A DNA stretch of 64,000 nt from Clavelina lepadiformis (Eukaryota; Chordata; Ascidiacea; Aplousobranchia; Clavelinidae): contig NC_135246.1 in the NCBI RefSeq assembly GCF_947623445.1, forward strand, positions 19,712,288 through 19,776,287, given 5' to 3'. The notes beneath the pieces were generated by a model. That model was given only the letters and a program-made list of their open reading frames with translations, was not told where the DNA came from and ran no database searches. The position numbers were made by a program, and so were the translations under genes. Of this stretch, positions 1-13,770 are shown one piece after another. Every line of letters starts with the position of its first letter. The stretch's first letter is position 1.

Positions 1-40
1 TATTGATGAATCAATCGATGTAAATCATTTTAGCATCTAG

Positions 41-3000
41 AAAGTCCTCTCAGGGTGGTTCTCCTCCTGCGAAAAAGGAAGTCAGCAATCCAAGCCCAGA
101 AAGAATTTTTCCTAACAGAAGGTAGAACTAAATGCATGTTAATGATGCTTTGGATTAGTTAAATCGCCTTTTATGTTTGCCTCGTTATATTGAAAGGTGT
201 AGACTTTAATAAACATGAAAACGTTGCTAGTAGCACAGCATAAATATCGTCATGAACGCCTGCACCTTCAATGCAAATGAATTGCTACACTGCACTACTG
301 TACGCCTGTTTGAACTTTAAAGGCCGACATTTTCTAAAAATTTATTCTATCTAAGGAGCGATGTTGGACCGAGTGTTCCTGTTAATGTTCCCGGCCTCGA
401 AGATCTTCTTGAAAAGGAGAGACAGCTTCTGAAATCTGCGAAAGAGCAGGAAGACGCATCCCAGGACAAGGTGAAGAAAAACAGCCAAGAAAAACCATCG
501 GTACGTTTATTTTCAAGCAATGCTCTATTTGTGTCAAGCGTGATACTTTTTACACAGCGCAACACGATTCTAGATTTGCTTAGGCCTATTACAACATAAT
601 TTTAAGTAAATAACTTCCAATCACAGGCAGGAGATGATAACCTGGAAACAGCTCTGATATCGATCATGAAAAAGAAACGCCACCGTGACCCCAAGTCACG
701 ACGCCGTGGCCTGGCCGCAAGTACGATGGCGAGAAGAGCAGACAGTGATGATGAAGATGACGGTAAATGGTTTATTTTGTTTTAAATATTAAGCTATCAA
801 TATGCTTTTGCCTACCTTGATTCTGGGTCAACGTAACCATGACGACCCAGCCTACATCTGTGGGTGGAATCATTCTTGGGTTAAATTGATCGACCACAAG
901 TTGCCTCAGCATCCTATGACCTATGACCTTTTATGAATTTACTTTCTAGCCTTTTATAAAAATTCACTAAAATGCATCAAAATTGTGTTTTTCTTTTGAA
1001 GCTGATAAGGACTTTGGTGGTGACACCGACTACAGGAGTCTCACTGCCAATCTTGATGATGAGGAGGACAACAGGAGAAGGAAAGAAAGGCATAGGTGTG
1101 TTACGGTCTAATGAATTGATGTCTAGTTATTACAGTCATTATGTTGAATTGGCACCATGTTCGATCTATGAATTCATCTAATTTTTTTATCTCCTTCACT
1201 TTTTGAGCGAGTAGAGTTACTGCTCTTTTATGATTAATGTTTGTATTTTTAGACGACGTCGTGAAAAGAAGCACAGAGACAAGCCAGCTGCCTACAGAGA
1301 TCCAGAGGTGTGTGGATTTTTTTGATGCTGCCGTAACAACTTTAATACTGCTCACATTTGTCGATCTTCTGTGATATTTGTGTTTAGAATTTTTAAACTA
1401 TCGTTTACCATGACGGTTACAATGGATGTCATTATAATTGTTATGCTTTTAGTAGAAGCACAATACCAATGCCAGCAGTCACTTTGTTGGTTTCAGTAGT
1501 TTTATCTGTATTTTTCAGCCAAACGACAGTGGCATTGAGGCACGCAACGATCAGCGTCCGTATGATCCGGAGGACGACGAAAGAGAATTACATCCACTAG
1601 AGGAGGCAGAATTACTTGCTAGGCAGCTGCAAGCTTCAGCGCAGATCAAACAACGTATGACAATAATTATGATGTTTATTACAAAATAAATAAAAAGCCG
1701 GTCATTATTAGTAAAGTATTTTTTTGCTGAAAATTGTAGCATATATGTCGGTTATTTTTGTAAAAACAATTTTGTCAGAATTTTAAGTTTACCAACTTCC
1801 TCACAGAGCAAGAAGAACCTGAAGCGATGGACACAGAACCAGTAAATTTGTCCGATGCTCCGTCTTTAAAGGAAGAGAAACTTCAGCTGAGTGAGATCAG
1901 TGAAGAAGATGATGATAAACCAAAGAAAAAGAAAAAGAAGCACAAGAATAAGAAGAAGAGGAAGAAAGAAAAGAAACAGCAGAAGAGGAAAGATTCGGAG
2001 AATGACTTCTCGGATCTCGGTAGGATGTCAAAGGAGCCAGAGATTAAGGATGAGGGTTTTAAAAGAGAAGAGATTGAAGAGATGAAAAGGATGAGTCGAA
2101 GCAGGTGAGGATTTATCTTGCCGTCAACTTGTCAGCATCGACCAACGTCACTGGCTGTGCATTGCAGTCCTCGGTGCCTGAGTTTATGCAGCGATAAAGT
2201 TGTGTTAGATGTGACTCATTTTTTTCTTTGTAGGACTCCCAGTTTCTCTTCGCTATCACTTTCGAGCATCTCATCGGTGTTCAGCGAATCTTTTGATTTT
2301 GCCGAGGGAATGATAATGCCAGTGCCACCTGGTGGTGATTTTGATAACGTAATGCTCAGTTTTCATATTCTTCACCAAATATATCATCCAATATAAGACG
2401 TGCCTATTTTGTTACTTGTAATTTGATTGTTTTATGCTATCATTCAGGCATTAGGAGATTATCGCAGAATGAGGGGTATTCCTGGCTTTCGCGGTCGGGG
2501 TGGTTTCGACATGTTTCGAGGTCGTGGCGTGTTTAGAGGTTACCCACGTGGCAGGGGATGGCCTCGTGGGAATTTTAGGGGTCGTGGACGTGGCTTTGGT
2601 AAGCTTTCTTCTATACAACATGACTGACTAGTGTGTGATAAGTCTAGGTGGTTGTATGACACCAGAAACACAGTAAAACTGCAGTTACATCATAAAAGGC
2701 TGGTAATGCTTTTCTAGCACTGAAATAAAAGCAGTTCTGTGACATAGCATCATATATTGTACTTCCACCTACACGGAAATCTTATTTCAGCACTCGACAT
2801 ATCTTGTTTCTCGCAGACATGTCAGGGGCGATGTTCGTGGAAGGTGGCATGATGCCAATGATGGACCCTATGTTTGTGGGTCGTGGAGGCCGCGGCATGT
2901 GGAGGGGCGGACCGTGGGGACCGATGGGTCGAGGTGGGTTCAATAATGCAGAGGATGGGGGCATCGGGATCTACGTGGAGGATGATAGCGATGGTAGCAA

Positions 3001-6000
3001 GAAGAGGAGGAGCTACAGTTACAGGTGTGTCAAAATTGCAATCGCTGTAACGGGAGGAATCGAAAAAACTTCTCTGTTTCTATGAATTTATTATTTGTTT
3101 GCGGTGGACTTACACTTATTTGCCGGATGCCACCTAGTGTTTCAAATAGAGATGTCCGATCTTGTAAACGCAAGTCACCGAATGCTATGAGACCATACCA
3201 AGCTCTTACTAACCCTGCAAGCTTATTCACACAGTTCCTACTCCTCTTACTCATCACGATCGAGGTCGAGGAGAAGACGCAGACGTCATCACTCCAGCAG
3301 TCGATCTTACTCTTCATACAGCTCCAGGTCCTCCTACAGCCGATCCTACTCTCGCTCGAGTCGCTCTTACTCTCGCTCCTACTCACGATCTAGTTCAAGA
3401 TCGTATTCATCTCGATCGAGGAGTCGCTCGGGCTCAAGGAGTCGCTCAGGGTCAAAGTCAGTGACTTTTTTAACTTTTAACTGTTCATTTTTCCAAACTT
3501 TGTCTCTCTGTTGTGCAACAGCTTTTATGATAATGTTAGAATATGTTATGGTATTTACAAGACCTTTTTTAATCACCATCATTTCAAACCATGCTTATGG
3601 CGGTCGTCTAACACCAACATCGGATCTAAACATAATAATCGCTTTCTAGGTCTAAGGCAGCAGTCGGGTGGGGCTCAAGTGATGATTCGAGGAGGTAAGA
3701 ACTGTCTTGTTGTTATATTGAAGTTTGTGATGGTTTAACATGTCGTTTGTAACATCCCCTGAACCAATTGGTTTCCTTATGTTAGGGGCAGCCCCAGCAT
3801 GAGAGATGTCTATGCTGTTGGAGCAAATGCACAGGAATCTAAGCAAGAAGAAGAAGTGCCGTGGTGGGCGGAGTTCGATAAGACATACGAGGTGCAGCAG
3901 AAGCAAGAGAAGGTACGAATCATTTTGCTGAAGTTATCGATTTCTAATAAGTTAATTGATTAGTTAATAGGTCATCAATTTGTTGGAATCTGTTAGAATA
4001 TCGGATTATTCTCAGCAGTGTCAATTATTCAAAGAATTGCTTTCTCCTCTTAATGCAGGAAGCTAAAGCTAAAGCTGCTGAAAAGGATGAGAGCAGTGTT
4101 ATAATGGATGAGGGGGCAGCACCGGCTGAGAATTCTCAAGATAAATCTGACCTCACAGAGAGAGGTAGGATTGTAAATGATATGTTTCAAACTCTCTCAC
4201 CTTCACAACAAGACTAAATTAAATTAAAACAAATCGTTGCAGTATTCCTGCGATCGTATTATGACTCACAGTAAGCATTATTACATGTAGTCCCCAACCC
4301 ATTCTCGGACTTGACGGGTGATGACATTGACGTCATTGGTTGTCTCATGTCGTTGGTTGACAGGACGTGCCAGCAGCAGGACGTCGTTCTTGATGACACT
4401 CGCCAGTGTTTGGTTGATCTTGTTGATGAGGTGAAAATGTCCTGATGCTTTGTTGTTAGATTAAGCAAATTGTAGGTCTCAACCATGATTGACCAACCTG
4501 CGAAGGTTTTATTAACTTTAATGTGTTTGCAGGTGTGTGAGACTGTACTAGACCCACCAAGCGTGGAAAACGCAGAATCAGTCGTCCAATTTTGCTTGGA
4601 TGACATCATCGATCAAGTTTGTAAAGACGAGAAGCCAGCAGAAGAGAAATAGTGAGGGAACTTGTCTCAATAGAAGCATTGCGTGCTGTTGTTAATACTC
4701 TAATTGTCACAGTCTGCTGAGGTGCTACGTTAAAGCGTGTGAGGTCACCAACGAACTTCGCACACGACAGCTCGAGGCGCGGATGATGGAAGCGGCAGAG
4801 CGTGTCGCTGCTGCAGAGAGATCCTCGGACAGTGACCGTGGTCGTCGTAGCGACAGAAGGGGAAGACGCAAAAGAAAGAGGGGACGAAATCGAAGCAGGT
4901 GAGACGGTTTGTGCCAGATGAGCAGATGAGCGCACTGTTGGCTTAGGTGTTTGCTTACAGTTGCGTTATTCTACAACTTTCACAGTGTTATGTTTGTTAA
5001 ACTTTGTAATTTCAAGGGAACACATAGATGCAGATTAAGGCAGAGCTTTTGCAAAGTAAACGTTTTCCTAATGTTTTCTTTAACGTACGTTTATTTTATT
5101 CTATAAGCATGTGGCGCTGTGTTGGTACATCACAGTCAAAGCCCAGTACTGGGCAATACTTCACAGAATAGTGGACTTTCCTGACTTGCAACACAATATT
5201 TATTTGTAGCAGGCGTCGACGTCGCAGGAGTTACAGTCGTTCTTCATATTCATCTTCATCAAGCGATCGGCGACCGTCATTGGTCGATTTGACGGCAGAG
5301 CAGAAGAGTCTGCAGCAGGCTCGAGATTTATTGATCCTGCAGCAGAAGCAACTTCAAGTAGCTGGAATCTTACCAGCCAGGTTTGTTAATCGCCAAGTTT
5401 AGTTTGATATCTATGCTCCATCACTTACCAGTTCATTCCGCGTAAAATATATATGATTTCTATGATCATGCAGCCTTGCACTTCCCGTTTCGTCGACCGA
5501 TTTATCGAGCCTCATCCCGACCAACATAGCAGCAGCTCCTGAACCTGAAATCCTGACCAACAGATGGGATAAAGACCTGGTAAGACTGCATTTTAAATAT
5601 GTTGTGGGCCTACGATCAAGTGCTGTGTTGCATAGGCTACTTGGTTTGTTGTTGGTTGTCGTGCAGTTAGGCCCATATGTTGCTCTGTCCTGTCCTGTCT
5701 GTCCTCTGCTCTGTTGCCGTTGGCTTTAAATACTCACGGCGTCCTTTTGTTTTTCAACACGGCAGCCTTCGAAAAGCAAAGATGACATCACGAGGAAGCT
5801 GATGCAGCGTATGAAGGAGAAGAAACAACTCGGAGAATCTGGCGACCTTTCACCCACTTTCCAAGCTCGAAATAAAGGGGTAAGTGCATGCCATCGCAAA
5901 CACTGTTTCAATTGAATTTTTTCTCTCATGCTACTGTGTGTGCTCGTATCACCGGTTCTCTAAGTCATTGAGAACGGTCGTAGGCCAAAACGTATCAGTA

Positions 6001-9000
6001 TTTCTTTTGTGTGAGTTTATCTGTTTCTTGATGCTTGAACTTGAACTTAAGCAACTGGCACAAGTTGCTAAAGATTTACTGAAATGATGAACAGATTGTT
6101 GGTTAATTTTCCACCTCACTTTTCAGATGGAAGGCGTTCCGACAGAGAAAGTCTTTCCCGGTGCTGGAAGTCTGAAAAGTAGAAAAATTGCGTTTTCCTC
6201 GATCGATAAGTCGAAGTTTAAAATGGGTGAATCTTCTCCTGGCGGTGAGAATCTCCACCTGAACTAAATATAATGACACAACTTACGAAGTGTTACTATG
6301 AGCAGTACAAGTTGATTAAACAGAATAATTAGTCGTAGATATTGCGATTAACCGTGTGTGTTATACCCAGATGAGATATCCGGTTATAAAAAGAGTGACA
6401 TCGTCGCGGCAACCGCGATGCTTGACGCAGAGAAGTTCAAAGAGATCGAGAAGTAAGTGAATGAGCATCTTGTACACATCGCGAGCTAAGTCCTCCGCTT
6501 TTTGCACCATCTCTATGTGGAGGTAAAACACTTCCTCATTGATGTCATCTTGATGTGCAGGAGCCGGGAGCAAGAGCAACGGGAGCGACTGGAAGCGTGG
6601 TCGGGTGAGCAGAAGAATCTCAAAGAAGAGGTAAAGAGGAAGATGCGAGAGGAGATTGAGAAGGCGGAGAGAGCAAAGAAGGAAATGATGAGAGAGAGGA
6701 TGCTGGAGGAAGAGAAACAAAAAGAAATCATGAGGATCAGGGAGGAGGTTTGTGACATCATCATCATCATTTTTAGTTGTTTTTTAAATTCAATTATTTT
6801 AATGGTAAGTTGTAATGCGATGTTGGCATCATGAAACAAAGCAAATGCTTTATATTTCTGTCGGCCACGTTTGTGTATTTAAAAGCGGTTCTGATTAATG
6901 TTGTTTGTTCTTCAACTTTATCTTTTACATTTGTCCATTAAGCCGTGAAAAAATTCCACCTGTTGTGAGGCCTTGTCTTTAGTAGTTATCTAAGACACTA
7001 CATCAGTTATTACTCGTCATTGTTTCAGGTCCGAGAGCAAATCAGAAGAGAAATCCGCGAAGAAATTGAGAAGCAACGGAAGGAAGTTCTGGAGGATCCA
7101 GATCTGAAGAGCTCTCTGATGGAGCTCGAAGCGTTGAGGCAGAGCAAAGTCCCAAAAAGCGATTCCGGGACCGGAAGTGCAAAGATCAAACCGCTGGAGG
7201 AGAGCTTTGTGATGCAGCAAGATAAACACAAAGAGGTTAAACTTTCAAATTTTTGCAGTCTTGCTAAAACCCTACCCCTGTAATTTGATGTTTTGATGAA
7301 GTTAGCCCCTACATAAAATACGATTTGTCTCTCAAACTCAAACTGAATTGAAAAGCTGAACTGAATCTTAAGCCCAACATCAGCGTTAGAGGATTTTTAT
7401 TTTGTAATCAGGACATGAACAAATGGTTGGAGATGAACGGGAAGAGAGCATCTGACATGGGCGTGGATGAGATGAGGAGGATGCAGGTGGTATACATGCA
7501 ACAGCTTCAACACTGGAGCCAGCAACAACAGAAGGTAAAGCGCTTTTTGTCAACACCTCATGCAGATGTGTTAAGCCAAAATATATGCAAGTACAATTGC
7601 AATAGACTTTTCTCGTTTCTTTCTGGAAATGCTTCTATCACATTGAAAGATGTGTCACTTCGAGCGGGAATAACACAGCAAACATGAACCCACCATGGTT
7701 CAGCCATTGGTGTTTAACAAACATCAGCATTGCATTGAAGCTTCATACTTCTAACCAAGTGATCTATTCCAGGCTTACATGCAGTGGTACTGGCACCAAC
7801 AGCAGCATTACCAGCAGCATAACAGACCAAACCCGTACAACCAGCAGGGAAATTACTACAACCAGAACCAGCGCAACCCGAATATGGGAAGCACCAGCAT
7901 GCCGAACCAACCAATGAGACAGCACCCTGAACAGGTAAGTTGCTAACTTCACTCGATTATTTGAGTACAAGTTCTCCATTTAGCACTATGAGCGTTTGGA
8001 GCACTATTGTTGGGTGTTTTTGTCGGCTTGAAATTGTGCACCCATATCAAGTTGCACTCAAATTGAGTCACATACTTAACAAGCTTGTAATGTTGATGAT
8101 GAATCATAGTCTTGCTTTATAAGACAATGTCTTCAACTAAACCAGTTAAAAGAGTTACCAGACAACAAACTATGCTCATGGCGGCAATACTGTAGTCATC
8201 GGCAAGCTATGACTGATGATTATTACTCTTCTAGGATTTGAGAAGCAGCGGTCCGAATAAAAGCCGTGATATGGACTTCTCCCAGGGTAGATCTGGCGAG
8301 ATGGGGGCTTCAACCTTCACCCACGCCCCCAGTAGCGGTCCATCACAGAACCCCATGGAGGTATCGTAGCCAATAGGTTCTTGATAATGGTTATAAGAAA
8401 CGTAGCCCCAATTCATTCTTACACCGGTGTTTTAAACCAGGGTACTACCCATACCATGCCCCCGAGGGGTGTAATGACCCCACAGTCGGAAGACCGACCC
8501 CCAAACCTGCCTCCCAATCACCCCCATTATCGACCAAGCCCCAAACAGTTCGAGGAACGAAACATGTACGGCAAGTTCCGACCCCAAGATGGTGAGTTCA
8601 TTATTTTTAGCACTTTTCCTTCCGGGTGATGTTTTAGAATTTAGTTAACTTGTCGACGAGGTAATTTTATGTCAAACAGCAAAAGAAATTGTCAAATATT
8701 ACCATCATCGCCAGTTTCAAATCAGTTGTATTCTAAATTTCTTTGTAACTACTATAATATTTTTGCAGAACACATGGCTCCCAACAGACCTATGTACCCA
8801 AGAGGGGAATTCCATAGGCCCCTTGGTCCTAACACTCAACCCATACGTCACCCACGTTACCCACCTCCACATTCTGTAAGTTTGGTTTGGGGTAAGCCCC
8901 CTTATTTGTATAAGGCATCAAACCTATTCAGGTAGAACAATATCATCATCGTATTTGGGAAATAAATCTGTGTCAAGTCACGGAAAGAAAATGTTTGGTG

Positions 9001-12000
9001 ATATTTTGAGTTGATGTCGTTGCAGCAGAACCCTCAAGATATGGGTCGAGCTCCCTTTAATAAACCCGATGGGGGACATCCCCCACCCCACCAGTACCCC
9101 CCTCCAGATATCGAAGCTCGGCGGGGCGAAGATCGTGCCCCAGGCACCACCCCACCGCCCAGAGGTATTTTACAATTACCCTGATTATATATTCGGGGCT
9201 TAGCATCGTCACAAATAACCCTATGGTCACTTTCCAGGTCCCAGCCACCCCGGGGCACCCGGCTTCAACCAGCGTCATGCTCACCCAATGGATCAACGTG
9301 GGCCTTTACCCAGAATGCCGGGGCAGTTTAACCAGTTTGATCGCCCACCCATGCAGCAACGGCCTCTCTCGGGTGAAATGGGAATTCCCCCCCAAAGATC
9401 CATCAGTAAGTGGAGTTGTAGAATAGGAAATATCAGAAGTTTCATAGAGATATTTCCGTTTCTTTTATTTTCTGAGTGTTTAAAAAAACATTTTTTCTTG
9501 CACAGGCACTGATCAACCGCCGCCACCTGGTGTTGACTCGTCCATCATCGCACCTTCTCAGAGGTAAGCATCCATTACCTCCTCGTAAAACCATAGAAGC
9601 ATTATCATATTACGTTGTTTCGTCGTGTAATCATTGTTTTCTCACCATGCTGGATTTGTGTGAAGGGTGATGGCTCCACCTGGTGTGGATGATCTGGCAC
9701 CACCTGGTGAGGAAAAGGCACCGATACCAGCCCCGCAGATGACCCCATCGAAGGAGGATAAAGCTGCCAAGGTAAGGAACGTCAAGAACTTGATTACTCC
9801 TTCGCAACATGGCACCGTATGCAAGCGTGCACTTTAAACTTTTAATAGTTTTACAAGTTTTGTGTCATCTTTGCCACAGATCAGCAAAAAGAAAAAGAAA
9901 AAACATCGTAAGCACAAGAAGAGGCGAGATCGATCGAGCTCCAGCGATGATGAGGAGGAGACAAGAGCCGCTCTCATGGTGAGTTCATCTTTAATCGAGA
10001 GATTTTCCAGACTGAACTTCTTTACCCACAATGCTAACTGCAACAGGCAGTTTTAAACGATTCCGATTGGATAAAATGAAGAGATAAGAAATTGGTGAAA
10101 TAAAAAGCTTGCCAACCTAGAAATAAATAAATCTGTGTGTAAGTTGAACCAATAAAAGTGAGATTCATCTTTGTCATCTTTAAAATCCTCCTATCCAGGC
10201 ACAACTTCAAGCTCTTCAGGAGAAAGATGAGGGAGAGTTTGAGGATGGAGAGGTGCAGAGTGATGAGGATGCCAAACCATCAGCCGCCACTGCTGCTGCT
10301 GCTCTTCTTCAACAGGTGAGCGCGGTAACTTGCTGGGTAGATGTCTATTGAGGACTTTTCATGCTCAGATTGAGTTAAAAATGGTCTTTTAGTTTTGTTC
10401 TTGGAATAACAATTCGCAGAAAATGTTTCAAAAACAAAAGAGTTGAGACAATATGTTGATGACTTGAAGTGTGCAAGTGCAAAGATTAACCATGTCTGAT
10501 TGTATTATTTTATAAATGTTTACTGACTCTATATTTTAACGACAAAGTTGGAAGCGCGGAAGAAGAAGCACAAGAAGAAGAGGAAGAGAAGGAGGAAGGA
10601 AAGCTCAAGTGATGAGGAAGAAGCAGCAGAGTAAGAATCCACCCTGATTCTGTTCACTTAAGCGCCAATCAGTCTGGTTTCTCTTTATTTTGTCATTGTT
10701 ATGTCACAGACAAGCAGCAGGTGATGCACAGCACAATCCTCCACCAGATCTTGCTCCTCCTCCATTCTTCCAGAAAACTCTCGAACCTCCCAACTTGGCT
10801 CATCAACCTCCTCTTGGGATCATTCCATCCTTTCCCAATCAGATTCCACCCCAAGGTATTTCTTCTTTATTTTAGTGCAATTACTTGCGAGTTCCGTTCA
10901 TCGATATTTGATAGATTTTATTACTGATCTTCAAAAGTTGAAATGCCCTTGTTCCTTCTCAATACTGCACGTGATGTGAAAACAATTGTTTTGCATTTTC
11001 TTTATGAATAAAAAAAAAACACAAACAAATAATTCCATGGCTTCATCAAACAGTTTCTTATGATGCATGTTAAGGCAAAGTTATCTTGATCATGCAGTAG
11101 AATTAAACCCGGCTATCACATTGTTAGGGATGCCTCCTCTCAATGTGGAGCCACTCCACCCTGGTATGAATGAGCAGCGCATGCCCCAACCGCCCCTGGA
11201 TGGTCCTCCTGCTCACCAGTATCCTCCTGAACGCTCGTCCCAGTTTGCTCCTCACATTCAGCAACCTCCGGAGCGGTACAACCTCCCACCAAACCCACAT
11301 CCGACCGTTGATCCCAATTTGATGCTCCACCCATCCCAGCAACCGCCAATGCGCGATTCGATCCCTCGCGAACACTTCATCGGGCCCGGTGGAGACCACA
11401 ACCCTGCACAGGGACTTCCTCAGATGCAGGAGAGAAAGCGGTCACCTTCTCCGCTTCCGATGGTCATCCCGTCCGATCCACGAGAGATGGACGCCTGGGC
11501 TCGTCGAATGGAGCAGAGATACACCGACAACAAATCTTCGGTGACGGAGGAACCGCCGAAGAACATGGGCAAGGTGGAGAAAATTCCGTCGCTCATGGAC
11601 CAGCATTTTCCATCTCCTCCTCCAGGGCACGGGGAGCCGAGACACATTGCATCCCTGGGATCACATGGACCACCTAGAGGTGAAGAAGATTTCAATTGTT
11701 GCTTCTTGAACTCCCAATCTCAGAAATTTTAATATATTGAAGAACAGTATCTAATATTACTCCAGAAAATTTCTTAGGTGGACACTATGTGCACCCTTGC
11801 ATAAGTCACTGGCCTTTGTACTTTCGACTCAATAAACCGAGATGTATTTTAGATTTTCATCCTGAAGACGACAGGATGGGCGGTCGTCCAAACAGACGAA
11901 AACGAGAGGTAAAAGTTATCCGCCACCAACACTACATAGTGAACGCAAAGAAATGATAACCTTAAAACTATAACCACTTTGATACTTGTTTGATAACAGA

Positions 12001-13012
12001 GAGGAGGTCGTGGTAGAGGTCGCAAACGACGCAGAGGAATGCAACAACGCAACTATCACGACTGGGATCAACCAGCAGCCGATGACAGCATGGTGAGTTC
12101 TGCAATGGTCATGTTTTACCATTACCGTGTTTAAAAACTTCAACAAACTTTCTTTTCCTAATCTTTGCCTATTTTACAATTTCGCCTCCTGCAGATCTAC
12201 TACTACAGCGAAAGCGACAAGAGTTCAGGTTGGGGTTCAGATAAAGATTTTGACGACTTGCTTGCCAAGAAAAAGCGCGAAACCCAGCCAAAGATGAAAC
12301 CAGAGCGAGATTTTCCTTCACACGGGCAGCCAATTCATGTCACAAATACCAGGTACATCAGCGTGATAGTGCTGAACGATTTCAATTTTCAGCGTCGTAA
12401 TGATTCGAGTCCGTGATTCGAGTCGAGTTTGGTGACAACGACGATTAACAGTGATGGTCAACGACTCTGTCAATGTGTAATAACTACATTGTCCGGGTGC
12501 TTCTAGGTCTTTATTTATTAAAGTTTTATTCAAGTTTGTTTCGTGAGCAGCAGTATTATGATTTATTTTACAGGAGACCTTCCCCTGCCCGCAGAGACCC
12601 TTACTGGGACAAACCCGGGCATATGGGAGAGCCACAGGGTATACCTGTCATTGGAGGGGTCCAGAAACCAAAACCGCAGCCCATTCCGTCGTTAGCAAAT
12701 CGGGGGCAGCCAGTACCCCGTTCAGAGCTCCCCCGCAATCAGTACGATCATCTCGGTCACCCGATACCACGCGACGACGACTTCAAGATGCACCAGGACA
12801 TGGAGTACATGAAGAACACGATCCAAAATGACCAGCAGTTGATGCTGGGACGCTCGTCTCACTGGGATCAGGGTTTCGGTGGCTACCCACCCCAGGAACC
12901 TCTTCCTCCCCACATGATGGGTCACAACCTGCTGCCCCATCACCCTGGAAGACCCATGGAACACGACAGGGGACGCATGGACAATTTACTGCGGCGTCCG
13001 TATGGCCTCTGA
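41..13012 (+). CDS. Large SR/RGG-rich nuclear protein, 3' part (42 exons visible, N-terminus outside window)
   Basis: I do not recognise the orthologue. Forty-two exons with GT-AG introns and matching phases join into one open frame of about 2,075 codons ending at TGA 13010-13012; the first visible exon (41-121) enters from an acceptor, so the start lies upstream. Order of regions: acidic and Lys-rich segments (627-2104, including a KKKKKKHKNKKKRKK tract near 1921-1960); an RGG/RG-Phe-rich box (exons 2448-2598 and 2817-3024); a dense RS domain (3235-3456); a mostly alpha-helical stretch (4059-4898); a second RS patch (5210-5270); a charged coiled coil (6371-7235); a Gln/Tyr/Asn-rich low-complexity region (7412-7934); long Pro/Met/His-rich disordered regions (8235-9771 and 10710-11679); two Lys-rich patches each followed by Ser-Asp-Glu runs (9880-9978, 10548-10630); an RGGRGRGRKRRR box (12000-12092); and a Pro-rich tail. 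This composition is typical of splicing or pre-mRNA-processing scaffolds with nuclear-speckle localisation (family knowledge); a specific role is not inferable. The exon ending at 4651 uses a GTGAGG donor which, if not used, would put a stop directly in frame. Exon ends are my reading and a few may be off. Confidence 0.8.
2448..3024 (+). other. RGG/RG box exons within the SR-rich gene
   Basis: Two consecutive exons (2448-2598 and 2817-3024) encode repeated Arg-Gly and Gly-Arg-Gly motifs mixed with Phe, Met and Trp, such as FRGRGG, RGRGWPRG and FRGRGRGFG. RGG boxes usually bind RNA and are substrates for arginine methylation. They are followed directly by the RS-domain exon, so RNA-binding and splicing-factor-interaction modules lie side by side. 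Confidence 0.75.
3235..3456 (+). other. RS-domain exon within the SR-rich gene
   Basis: One exon of 222 bp encodes almost only Ser, Arg and Tyr in alternating SYSR, SRSR and SRS patterns, with a short Arg run near its start. RS domains mediate protein-protein contacts in the spliceosome and are phosphorylated by SRPK and CLK kinases (family knowledge). The donor is GTCAGT, weaker than its neighbours, but the frame continues correctly into exon 3650-3694. Confidence 0.75.
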
Positions 13013-13770
13013 GCCGCTCTGGCGTTGCCACGTCTCCTTTGTACATAGACATCACATGCCTTTTGTTTGTTTTCGGCTTTTAGTTTTGTGACTTGAACAA
13101 ATTGTTGTGAATGAGAAAGATTTTGATAACACGGCTCATAATCAACTTGAAAGCCACATCCTTTTAATTTCTCAGTAAGATTCTTATGGTTTGTCTCTCA
13201 GGTGGACGCTTTCAATTGTTGAACTCAAATTTTAATTTGCAGATTCCAATCGTGTAAATAGTTTGTTGATGTTCTCGTTGCTGACGTGGGTTATATGCCG
13301 GGGTTCTGAGTCTCACTTCGTAGGTTTCAAGTAGTAACTCACATCCAGCTCTGACTTTTAGTTCGTGTTCTCTTATTGTTTCAGTTGAACTCTTACAATG
13401 AACTGTGTTTCCGTTCTTGAGTCCAGTGCAGAGAGAAACGTTCAAACCGTCTCTCATTCAGTTTATTGTTTCCAAATGGGTGTCATCTGTGTCCAGGTTG
13501 CTTTGGAAATCGTCTGTTATTTTGGCACCCCCAGACTTGACTGAATAATACCGACCTAAGCAGCGCAACTTTGATGCTGACAAGGTTTTTCCAGATTTAC
13601 AGACAAAGCATTTGCGCTGTGCATTGGCGTATGCTGTTGCTTTTATTAGATCATGGAATAGTTGCTACTTGGACTTACCAGATTGATCAAGACTGCCGTA
13701 TAATTTCGTGAGAAATGTTTGTTTCAACCTCGTAATGTGTTAATAAACAGAACCGCTTCTGTTGTGACTT
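13013..13770 (+). other. 3' UTR and polyadenylation region of the SR-rich gene
   Basis: After the stop codon there is about 750 bp without a sustained open frame. An AATAAA hexamer lies at 13742-13747, followed by a GT-rich stretch, consistent with a polyadenylation site near 13765. Confidence 0.5.
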
